NCBI GenBank assembly: GCA_009391275.1 | Contig: VEXF01000002.1 | Location: forward strand, 30,399 to 94,398 | Length of the DNA stretch: 64,000 bases | Source: SAR202 cluster bacterium AD-804-J14_MRT_500m | Lineage (GTDB): Bacteria > Chloroflexota > Dehalococcoidia > UBA3495 > GCA-2712585 | Direction of reading: 5' to 3' | Shown: piece by piece, positions 26,302 to 35,700 of the stretch | How the letters are laid out: the number at the start of each line of letters is the position of its first letter | How positions within the stretch are numbered: position 1 is the stretch's first letter | Program-made: the position numbers and the translations under genes | The notes under the pieces: generated by a model | What the model was told of the DNA's origin: nothing | Database searches by the model: none | The model's input: the letters and a program-made list of their open reading frames with translations, nothing else

Positions 26302-27138
26302 ATGGAAACTCGAGAAATGAAAGGCATGACTATACCAGTAATCGGTTTGGGTTCCGCAAACACATTCGATGTCGTATCGGCTTCTGAGATAGCAAACGTG
26401 CGTGGGATTTTTGCGAATTGTCTGGAACACGGCTCCACATTCGTGGATACATCACCCATGTACAGACGTGCAGAAGAAGCTATAGGGCATGCAATGGATG
26501 GCTACCAAACCAGATTTCAACTGGCAACAAAAGTCTGGTGTTCTGGCAAACAAACTGGAATAGATCAGATGACGCGCTCATTCGCTCTCCTTAAAAGAGA
26601 GTTTATAGAAGTGATGCAGATCCACAACCTAATGGATTGGCAGACGCATCTCCCGGTTCTCGAGGACATGAAGCACAGAGGACTTATAGGTCTCATAGGT
26701 GCTACGCATTATGCCCCGAGTTCCCTGGCAGAGCTTGCTAAAATAATGCGTACTGGGCGAATCGACGTGATACAGATTTCATACAACGTTATGGAGCGCG
26801 AAGTTGAAGAAGAGATCTTACCTTTGGCCAAAGAACTGGATATCGGAGTAATCGTAATGCGTCCAGTAGGTGCAGGATTATTGTTCGAGCGACTTAGTCA
26901 ACAGCCTGATCTAACACCTCTAACACCATATGGTATAGAAACGTGGGGACAAGCCTTAATGGCCTGGATTCTGGCCGAGCCTACGGTCACTACTCTGATT
27001 CCTGCAACTACGCGCCCCGAGAGAATTCATGAAAATGCAGCGGTCGGATCGATTTCAATCCCCAACGATGCTAAGGACTACATACTAAGTGAAGCACGCC
27101 GATGTCTTCTGCCCGGCAACTACTACCTGGGTGCTTAA
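26302..27138 (+). CDS. aldo/keto reductase family protein
   Basis: 278-residue AKR barrel. FVDTSPMYRRAEEAIG carries the Asp and Tyr of the AKR tetrad, LATKVW the Lys, and VMQIHNLMDW the His. The C-terminal PATTRPERIHENAAVG binds the NADP phosphate in the family. A weak SD GGAG lies about 10 nt before the ATG. It probably reduces an aldehyde or ketone in the same pathway as the LLM gene upstream. Confidence 0.88.
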   Translation: METREMKGMTIPVIGLGSANTFDVVSASEIANVRGIFANCLEHGSTFVDTSPMYRRAEEAIGHAMDGYQTRFQLATKVWCSGKQTGIDQMTRSFALLKREFIEVMQIHNLMDWQTHLPVLEDMKHRGLIGLIGATHYAPSSLAELAKIMRTGRIDVIQISYNVMEREVEEEILPLAKELDIGVIVMRPVGAGLLFERLSQQPDLTPLTPYGIETWGQALMAWILAEPTVTTLIPATTRPERIHENAAVGSISIPNDAKDYILSEARRCLLPGNYYLGA

Positions 27139-27318
27139 GTGTTTGTTCTGTCAAGCTTAACTTGCATCAACTCTAGGCAACACTAAATGTCATAGTTAAA
27201 AGGCTCCCGTTAGAACTACCGGTAAAACATCGAGTACCAAGACTTGACCGGGTTCCTTATTTTCGGGCATCTGATGTACAGTTGGCTTTTCCGCAGAACT
27301 CCCCACAAGGAGGCCATA

Positions 27319-28560
27319 TTGGTCGAATCACGAATAAAACCACAACGTCTTATTGATTCATTGGCAACACTCGGACGAATTGGCGAAACGCCTCAGGGCA
27401 TGATGCGTCTTGCATTTTCCCCTGCAGATTTGGCGGGACGTAAATACGTGACCGATCTTATGAAAAGCGGCGGTATGACAATCCGCATTGACAGTGCTGG
27501 AAACCTAATTGGTCTCAAAACCGGTGATAATCCTGCTCTACCATCTATTGCCATAGGCTCACACACAGATACTGTGCCGAACGGGGGGAAGTACGATGGT
27601 TCCCTAGGAGTTCTAGCCGCAATTGAATGCATTAACACTATGAAGGACCTGTCCATTACAACTCGTCATAACCTCGAGATAATTGATTTCACCAACGAAG
27701 AAGGTACTGGATATGGGCGTTGGCTGTATGGCAGCCGTGCAATGACCGGTCTTCTCGAGGACGGCGACCTATCTGCAATAGATGAAAATGGGATTCCCAT
27801 AGGGAGCCGTCTACAAGACGTCGGCGGTGATGTAAGGCGCATCCATGAATCTGAACGACAACCTAATGACTTCGCCGCTTATCTTGAGCTTCACATAGAG
27901 CAAGGTCCGGTCCTGCACAGTTCTGGTATACCGATAGGAAAAGTGACTGGCATAACAGGGCGAATCGCGTTAGAGATCACTATTCGTGGGTTCGCCAATC
28001 ATGCGGGCACAACTCCTATGTCTGGACGTCGTGATGCGTTACTGTCAGCTGCAAAAATAATTCAAGCGGTAAACACCATTGCCACCGACGAAGAAATTTG
28101 CCGAGTTGGTACAGTGGGAATAGCTCGAATTAGCCCGGGGGCCGATAACGTGATTCCCGGACGAGCCACACTTTCTGTAGAATTCCGGGACGAGAACATC
28201 AAACCAATGTTGGATGCTGAAATTCGGATAACTCAACTCTGTCAACAAGAAGCCCGCATGTCCAAGGTTGAAATAACGATTTCGAGGATCGGTATCACTA
28301 AGCCTTCACCTATGGACTCAAATATTCAAAAAATCATTGATGAAGCAGCACACAATCAGCAATTAGAAACCAGATCTCTCCCTAGTGGTGCAGGGCATGA
28401 CGCCCAGTCCATGTCTACGCTGACCCCGTCTGGCATGATTTTCGTGCCCAGCATAGACGGAATCAGTCACTCACCGAACGAATACAGCTCACCAGAATCA
28501 TGCGCTATAGGTGCCAATGTTCTGCTATCCACTCTTCTTACTATAGACCGGCAGTTCTGA
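27319..28560 (+). CDS. M20 amidase, hydantoinase/carbamoylase family
   Basis: 413 residues from the TTG at 27319, chosen because AAGGAGG lies 5 nt upstream; an open frame extends back to 27244 without a better start. Metal ligands are intact: GSHTDTVPNGGKYDGSLG, the Glu pair of FTNEEGTGY, the His of ELHIEQGP, and the C-terminal ISHSPNEY. This pattern is that of N-carbamoyl-amino-acid hydrolases, allantoate amidohydrolases and ureidoglycolate-type enzymes. It hydrolyses an N-carbamoyl or similar amide with release of ammonia and CO2. Confidence 0.88.
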   Translation: MVESRIKPQRLIDSLATLGRIGETPQGMMRLAFSPADLAGRKYVTDLMKSGGMTIRIDSAGNLIGLKTGDNPALPSIAIGSHTDTVPNGGKYDGSLGVLAAIECINTMKDLSITTRHNLEIIDFTNEEGTGYGRWLYGSRAMTGLLEDGDLSAIDENGIPIGSRLQDVGGDVRRIHESERQPNDFAAYLELHIEQGPVLHSSGIPIGKVTGITGRIALEITIRGFANHAGTTPMSGRRDALLSAAKIIQAVNTIATDEEICRVGTVGIARISPGADNVIPGRATLSVEFRDENIKPMLDAEIRITQLCQQEARMSKVEITISRIGITKPSPMDSNIQKIIDEAAHNQQLETRSLPSGAGHDAQSMSTLTPSGMIFVPSIDGISHSPNEYSSPESCAIGANVLLSTLLTIDRQF

Positions 28561-28684
28561 ATTATACCTAACTCAGAAACCCGCTTCAGTTGCCATCATA
28601 TGATTAACCTCGATTCGTTATTGAGACTCCACAATCCAAGATGGGAGTTGCAAGACCCCACTCGCCACTCTTGAATTCCGGTGC

Positions 28685-28690
28685 TATCAT
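28685..28690 (+). promoter_or_regulatory. extended -10 element upstream of aconitase
   Basis: TGC-TATCAT (hexamer 28685-28690) is an extended -10 with no convincing -35. It gives a leader of about 37 nt that includes the SD AGGAGA before the ATG at 28734. Confidence 0.35.
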
Positions 28691-28733
28691 GGAGTCAAGC
28701 GCCTACCAATCCATACTTAGGAGAGATTGAATC

Positions 28734-31007
28734 ATGACGACCATAGATTCCGCACCGGAATTCGTCGCCAGTGCCTATAAAAAAATGGAGTCTAATCTCG
28801 ACATCGTTGGTGAACGTCTTAACCGTCCTTTGAGTTCATCAGAAAAGGTTCTCCTCTCTCACCTTGACGACCCAGCCAAAGCGGACCTCATCCCAGGGGA
28901 AAGTTATATTCAACTCCGTCCAGACCGTGTCGCTCACCAAGATGTAACGGGACAGATGGCTATCTTGCAATTTATGCAAGCGGGCAGGGATCGCGTAGCC
29001 GTACCAACTTCGGTGCACTGTGATCATCTGATCCAAGCACGGGTCGGAAGTAACTCTGATACAACCGATGCGTTGGAAGAAAATCATGAAGTCTATCAGT
29101 TCCTTCGCTCTTCGTCGGCACGCTACGGGATGGACTTCTGGAAACCCGGCGCCGGTATAATTCATCAAGTAGTGTTGGAAAATTATGCTTTCCCTGGTGG
29201 CCTGATGATCGGCACAGATTCGCACACTCCGAATGCCGGAGGATTAGGAATGCTAGCTATAGGCGTGGGTGGAGCTGACGGCGCAGATGTTATGGCAGGA
29301 CTTCCTTGGGAGCTTTTGTACCCCAAACGTATCGGCGTATATCTCACAGGAGCACTTCAAGGATGGACCTCCCCAAAAGATGTAATCCTTTATCTTGCAG
29401 GCATTCTCACCGTATCCGGTGGCACCAATAGCATTATAGAATATCTTGGGCCGGGTGCATTAACCTTGAGAGCAACAGGGAAAGCCACCATATGTAACAT
29501 GGGCGCCGAGCTAGGAGCAACTGGCTCCATTTTCCCATTTGATCCTTCTATGGCACGCTATCTCACCGGAACGAGGCGTGATGATCTAGCAGCTCTGGCT
29601 TCAAGCATGAACATCATGCTCCGAGCAGATCCCGAGGTTGAATCTAACCCTGAAGACTTCTTTGATCGAGTGGTCCACATTAACCTCTCTACACTAGAAC
29701 CGCACATCGTAGGTCCACATACACCGGACTTGGCTAGGCCTATATCTAAGATGGCCGACGACGTTAAGGAAAACGGCTACCTTGATGAAATCTCCGTTGC
29801 GCTGATTGGAAGCTGTACCAACTCATCTTACGAAGATATGAGCCGTGCCGCCGACGTAGCTCAACAGGCAACTGACCACGGGAATAGAGCTACATCCTCT
29901 ATCCTGGTTAGCCCAGGATCGGAACAGATTCGTGCAACTATTCAACGTGACGGGCAAACAGAAACCCTTGAAAATATTGGCGCTACTGTTCTCGCCAACG
30001 CATGCGGCCCTTGCATAGGGCAATGGCGCCGATCAGAACTAAAAGATGGCGAACCTAGTACCATAGTCAGTTCATTTAACCGTAACTTCCCACAGCGAAA
30101 TGATGGACGCCCCACCACGATGAATTTCATCGCAAGCCCCGAGATAGTCGTTGCGCTTGGACTGGCGGGACGACTTTCATTCAACCCACTGACAGACACA
30201 TTGACTGCTGATGATGGAACTACATATAAACTCGAACCGCCTAGAAGGGGCCCAGATGTTCCTCCTGATGGGTTCGACCCAGGAGACGAAGTTTATGTGG
30301 CACCCCCGGACGATGGAACATCAGTAACAGTGGTGGTTAATCCTGATAGCCAACGACTCCAAATTCTCCAACCATTCGAACCATGGGATGGCAAAGATTT
30401 TGTAGAGGTACCAGTCCTTCTAAAAGCTAAAGGGAAATGCACCACCGACCACATCTCACCCGCTGGCCCATGGCTCAGGTTTCGTGGACACTTGGACAAT
30501 CTTAGCAACAATATGTTCCTAGGAGCAGTCAACGCGTTCACTGATGAAGTAGGAAAAGGACTTAATCCTCTTTCAGGGAAACCAGGTCAGGAATTTACAA
30601 AGATCGCTCGTGAACTTAAGACGAAAAGGCAAAATTGGGTTGCTGTCGGCGATTTTAACTACGGAGAAGGCTCTAGTCGAGAACATGCTGCCCTATCACC
30701 CAAACTATTAGGCGCCGTAGCAGTGATAACCCGTAGCTTCGCACGTATTCACGAAACTAATCTCAAAAAGCAAGGTCTTCTTGCACTAACATTCACCGAC
30801 TCTAACGACTACGAAAAGGTCCTGGAAGGAGATCGTGTGACCCTTCACGGTCTGAAAAAACTCGCTCCAGATACTCCAGTGAAGTGCACTTTGCACCATT
30901 CTGACGGAACTAGCGAATCTGTCACCTTATCGCATACTCTCAACAAGGCCCAAATCGAATGGTTTAAAGCTGGCACGGCCCTGAATCTCATCCGGAAATC
31001 GACCTGA
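28734..31007 (+). CDS. acn: aconitate hydratase
   Basis: 757-residue aconitase of the mitochondrial-like length class. It interconverts citrate and isocitrate in the cytosol through a [4Fe-4S] cluster. Cluster cysteines are visible in GSCTNSSYEDM and ACGPCIGQW, and the swivel domain at the C-terminus contains GDFNYGEGSSREHAAL. TDSHTPNAGGLG is another active-site signature. The start ATG follows AGGAGAG. It stands alone on the plus strand between two gaps and links the accessory catabolic block to the TCA cycle. Confidence 0.95.
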   Translation: MTTIDSAPEFVASAYKKMESNLDIVGERLNRPLSSSEKVLLSHLDDPAKADLIPGESYIQLRPDRVAHQDVTGQMAILQFMQAGRDRVAVPTSVHCDHLIQARVGSNSDTTDALEENHEVYQFLRSSSARYGMDFWKPGAGIIHQVVLENYAFPGGLMIGTDSHTPNAGGLGMLAIGVGGADGADVMAGLPWELLYPKRIGVYLTGALQGWTSPKDVILYLAGILTVSGGTNSIIEYLGPGALTLRATGKATICNMGAELGATGSIFPFDPSMARYLTGTRRDDLAALASSMNIMLRADPEVESNPEDFFDRVVHINLSTLEPHIVGPHTPDLARPISKMADDVKENGYLDEISVALIGSCTNSSYEDMSRAADVAQQATDHGNRATSSILVSPGSEQIRATIQRDGQTETLENIGATVLANACGPCIGQWRRSELKDGEPSTIVSSFNRNFPQRNDGRPTTMNFIASPEIVVALGLAGRLSFNPLTDTLTADDGTTYKLEPPRRGPDVPPDGFDPGDEVYVAPPDDGTSVTVVVNPDSQRLQILQPFEPWDGKDFVEVPVLLKAKGKCTTDHISPAGPWLRFRGHLDNLSNNMFLGAVNAFTDEVGKGLNPLSGKPGQEFTKIARELKTKRQNWVAVGDFNYGEGSSREHAALSPKLLGAVAVITRSFARIHETNLKKQGLLALTFTDSNDYEKVLEGDRVTLHGLKKLAPDTPVKCTLHHSDGTSESVTLSHTLNKAQIEWFKAGTALNLIRKST

Positions 31008-31280
31008 GAACTAATAGGCCCTTCATCATAGACAGGAGATGAGTAACTCCCATGGATATGGTGCTAGTTAAGGCTTCTAAGACCTGTTCTCGTTCACTCT
31101 GGTTGTTACGTTTCATGTCCACAATGTCCGTCTGAGGCCCGCGCAAGGTTCAAGGTAGAGGAGGCCTAACCATATCCCCACCATGCGATTACTTGTGTTT
31201 CTATGGGCTGTTGCGGACAATAGCCAAGTCGCAAAAGTCAACATTAAACGCCAACTATAGCAGCCAAGTCAGGAGGCGCG

Positions 31281-32645
31281 ATGGAAGAGCCCCACATCGA
31301 TCAGTTGTCACGTCAAGCGAAAGAACATCTGTGGCCTCACTATACAGGGCACAACACCTATGGGGACATGTCAGACTTTGGCATAGCGGTGGAGGCCAAG
31401 GGTAACTATTACATAGACGACAAGGGCAAGCGTTACCTAGATGGCACTGGCGGATCACATTGTTGCTTGATAGGCCATGGCCGCCAAGAGGTAGCGGATG
31501 CCGTCTATCAACAGATGAATCAGATGGAATTTATAGGCGAAAGCCTCGGCCTGCGTTTAACCACTGTTCCCACCACCCAGCTAAGCGCCAGGCTCGCACA
31601 GATGACTCCCGGAGACCTCTCAAAAGTATATTTCTCTCTCTCAGCCACTGAGGCCATCGAAGACGCCCTTAAGATGGTTATTCAATATCAGTCCCAGGCA
31701 GGTAACCCACGAAAATACAAAATCTTGTTCAGAGATGGGTCCCATCATGGTTATACCTTTGGAGCTATGGCTGTAAGCGGAGACCGAGCAATAAAGTCTC
31801 CAATTTTCAGTTCAGTCACTCCGTCGATGGGCGTGATGGTACCTGAGGCCCACGAATACCGCTGCCGTTTCTGCACCGGAAGTTGTAACCTCGGATGCGC
31901 TATTGCGGTCGAAGACGCGATTCAATTCGAAGATCCTGAAACTGTAGCGGCCTTTATGATGGAGCCAGTGGCTAAGGGCGCGATAGTACCACATGCCGAC
32001 TATTGGACCACTGTAAGAGCCATCTGCGACAAGTACGGCATCCTGATAATCGATGACGAAGCAGTCACTGGATTTGGGCGTACCGGCACCTTGTTTGGTG
32101 TTGATCACTGGGGTCTAAAGCCAGATATTATGATTTTAGGAAAGACCCTGGCAAGCGGCTATCAGCCCATTGGAGCGACCATTACAACCACAAAAGTGGC
32201 TGAACAATTCGTTGGACCAGGGAAAGAGTTGAAAATGGCACATACTCTGGCAGGCCATCCCGCTGGGACTGCAGCGGCCATCGCGAACCTAGATATCATT
32301 GAGCGTGAAAACCTGGTAGAGCGCTCAAAGAAGCTAGGCGAATATCTCCTGATCAAGCTTGAAACGCTGATGGAACACCACATCGTCGGAGAAGTCCGAG
32401 GGATAGGTCTGCTAGCAGCCGTAGACCTGGTTAAGGACAAGAATACCAAGCAAGCTCTAGACGACCCCGCTCTGGGACGCAAAATGACTCGTTTTATGTT
32501 GGACAATGGCCTGTACTTTTATACCCGGGGGACTCGACTTGAAATCCATCCCCCTCTTACAATAACCGAAGCTGAAATTGACGATATGATCTCTATACTC
32601 GACCAAACTATGAACTATGCGGAACGAGAGCTAAATATCAAGTGA
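31281..32645 (+). CDS. class III (PLP-dependent) aminotransferase
   Basis: 454 residues, fold type I. The PLP Lys is in ILGKTLASGYQPIGA, the pyridine-binding Asp is in LIIDDEAVTGFGRTG, and the glycine-rich DGTGGSHCCLIGHG is near the N-terminus. The ATG at 31281 has AGGAGG shortly upstream (31270-31275). A central segment carries four clustered Cys (RCRFCTGSCNLGC), a variant of the Cys-rich loop seen in some class III enzymes. Likely an omega-amino acid:2-oxo acid transaminase; substrate unknown. Confidence 0.9.
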   Translation: MEEPHIDQLSRQAKEHLWPHYTGHNTYGDMSDFGIAVEAKGNYYIDDKGKRYLDGTGGSHCCLIGHGRQEVADAVYQQMNQMEFIGESLGLRLTTVPTTQLSARLAQMTPGDLSKVYFSLSATEAIEDALKMVIQYQSQAGNPRKYKILFRDGSHHGYTFGAMAVSGDRAIKSPIFSSVTPSMGVMVPEAHEYRCRFCTGSCNLGCAIAVEDAIQFEDPETVAAFMMEPVAKGAIVPHADYWTTVRAICDKYGILIIDDEAVTGFGRTGTLFGVDHWGLKPDIMILGKTLASGYQPIGATITTTKVAEQFVGPGKELKMAHTLAGHPAGTAAAIANLDIIERENLVERSKKLGEYLLIKLETLMEHHIVGEVRGIGLLAAVDLVKDKNTKQALDDPALGRKMTRFMLDNGLYFYTRGTRLEIHPPLTITEAEIDDMISILDQTMNYAERELNIK

Positions 32646-32732
32646 TATCGGATCATTAGTTTTCACACACATAGCTATGTAGACCTATATTCTAGGGTAA
32701 TTCTGACCTTCGGAATCTTTCTTGCTCTAGGA

Positions 32733-35700
32733 TTGATTGTTCCTTCTTTTGTCCAGGCTGCTCCATCCGAGGTAACCTCTACTCAAAACACAACACCATC
32801 TGCGATAGTTGCTTCAGCTAGTGAAACCTATAGCGCAAGTGCGTCGAACCTTCATCCCAATGTCCCAGCTTCGGCCTTTGATGGAAAAGAATCATCAGCA
32901 TGGATTAAAGACAACATGACTTCCGGTTGGATCAAAGTTGATCTAGGATCGAATGAACAATCAGTTGTCAGCGGACTCGAACTTACCCCAGCACATTCAA
33001 CGTGGCCAGGCAGCGGAGTGAGAGACTTTACTCTCGAAGGTTCCGACGATGATCGTTCCTGGGCTACGCTTTTCAATGGAACTGCAGAAAATTCTACTTC
33101 CCTTCAACGATTCACCTTCCCTAACTCTACTGCCTATAGGTTTTATCGCGTCAGTATCCTTAATTCTTACACCATTCATATTGGTCTCTCTGAAGTAGAA
33201 TTGATTCCTTCTACTCAAAACACAACACCATCTGCGATAGTTGCTTCAGCTAGTGAAACCTATAGCGCAAGTGCGTCGAACCTTCATCCCAATGTCCCAG
33301 CTTCGGCCTTTGATGGAAAAGAATCATCAGCATGGATTAAAGACAACATGACTTCCGGTTGGATCAAAGTTGATCTAGGATCGAATGAACAATCAGTTGT
33401 CAGCGGACTCGAACTTACCCCAGCACATTCAACGTGGCCAGGCAGCGGAGTGAGAGACTTTACTCTCGAAGGTTCCGACGATGATCGTTCCTGGGCTACG
33501 CTTTTCAATGGAACTGCAGAAAATTCTACTTCCCTTCAACGATTCACCTTCCCTAACTCTACTGCCTATAGGTTTTATCGCGTCAGTATCCTTAATTCTT
33601 ACACCATTCATATTGGTCTCTCTGAAGTAGAATTGATTCCTTCTACTCCCATATCAACGCTTTCCTGGTCAGCTGGGGCCGTTTCTCCCATGGGGAAAAA
33701 CCACACATGTGCCCTGACCACCACCGGTATTGTGAAATGCTGGGGATCTAATGGCTATGGTCAGATAGGGGATGGAACGACCAATGACCAAGCGACCCCG
33801 AGAGACGTTTCTGGCCTCTCGGATACTGTGACTCATATCTCCGCTGGGAATGACCATACTTGTGCCCTGACCACTGATGGCGTCGTGAAATGTTGGGGAC
33901 GAAATGGTCAGGGCCGCCTTGGCGATGGTACATCCACTCACCAAGCAATCCCAGTAGACGTAACTGGACTAACCGATGAAATTATCGCTGTGGCAGCTGG
34001 GTACAATCACACATGTGCCCTGACCACCACCGGTACTGTGAAATGCTGGGGACGAAATGACAATGGCCAGCTAGGAAATGGCACAACCACCCGTCAAGCG
34101 ACCCCGGTAGTCGTTTCCGGCCTCTCGAATACTGTAGCCGCTATCTCTGCTGGAGCTAATTACACATGTGCCCTGACTGCGGAAGGCGTCGTGAAGTGCT
34201 GGGGACGAAATGGTCAGGGCCGCCTTGGCGATGGTACATCCACAGATCAGTGGTCGCCCGTAGATGTTAGGCTAACAGGTCGGGCTACTGCAGTATCAGC
34301 CGGAGCTAATCACGCATGCGCCCTGACTGCGGAAGGCGTCGTGAAATGCTGGGGACGAAATGACAATGGCCAGATAGGGGATGGAACGACCAATGACCAA
34401 GCGACCCCGAGAGACGTTTCTGGCCTCTCGGATACTGTGACTCATATCTCCGCTGGGAATGACCATACTTGTGCCCTGACCACCACCGGTATTGTGAAAT
34501 GCTGGGGATCTAATGGCTATGGTCAGATAGGGGATGGAACGACCAATGACCAAGCGACCCCGAGAGACGTTTCTGGCCTCTCGGATACTGTGATTCATAT
34601 CTCTGCTGGTAATGATCGCACATGTGCCCTGACTGCGGAAGGCGTCGTGAAGTGCTGGGGACGAAATGACAACGGTCAGCTGGGAGATGGGGCTAATATG
34701 GACAGACTGATACCGGCAGCAGTCAGTGGTGCAACCACACCAGGAACTACACCCGATCCCGATCCTATTCTTGCCACCACTAATTCCGAAGTCCACGTGG
34801 ATTGTACTAACGAGGTAAAGGCAACTGGAACGCCTTACTTCGTAGATAAAGTAAAGGGCAACAACATGTTTCCCGGTACTTCGTTATGCCCTTTGAAAAC
34901 TATTCAAAGGGCAGCAGATCTCATGAATGACAATAACGAAGCCACTATTCGTGGAGGACGGTACCATGAGATTGTGACAGTTAACGGTAAAAACAACCTC
35001 ACCATTGGGGCTGCAGACGGTGAACATGTCATATTTGACGGATCAGTAGATGTCAGGGCAGACCTTGGAGCAGTGTGGGTGCCCTACAAGGACGGCATCT
35101 ACAAAGCAAGACTTGGCACAGATGCCTGGCAGCTTTTCGTTGATTGGACGGAGATGGTACCGGCCCGATGGCCGAACGCCAACTTTGTAGATGGCTCAAT
35201 TTTCGATAAAAAGAATCACTGGGCTCATGGGACAAATGGGGAATCTATGGCAGGTTATGATAACGGACGTCTGGTAGACGCCACTGGGATTTCAGATGGC
35301 CGTGAAAGTTTGATCATGAGTGGCGTTGACCCAACCGGTGCGATCGCTGTCCTAAACGTGGCTAATTTTAAAACCTGGAGCCGCTATGTTACCGGTTACG
35401 ATAATATAACCGGCACCATCGAGTACGACGAAGTTCCAATGTGGAAAAAAGTACATCACGACTACTTCCTAGAAGGAAAACTGGAACTCCTCGACGTACC
35501 AGGAGAATGGTTCTTCGATCGTGAAAATACTGATATGTATTTTATGCCACCCCTTGGCAGCGATCCAAATGATATGAATATTCGCGTAAAGACCATGAGT
35601 TATGCGTTCCACTCGACAGGTGGTGACAATGTTCACCTTAAAAACGTTGAATTCTTCGCAACCACATTCAAGTTTGATAACTGCAAAGGATGCTCTGTCG

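Noticed and set aside
31051..31134. Possible 27-codon ORF (ATG 31051) in the gap before the aminotransferase
   Set aside because: The peptide has no features and the upstream GGAG is not well placed; I cannot support it. Nothing else is evident in 31008-31280.
32852..33508. Two identical 74-codon minus-strand frames
   Set aside because: They are identical only because they are antisense to the exact discoidin duplication; useful as a check of the repeat, not genes.
33650..34740. CRISPR-like or minisatellite interpretation of the repeats
   Set aside because: The repeats are coding, in frame, about 150 bp long and contain the RCC1 CWG core; there are no spacers.
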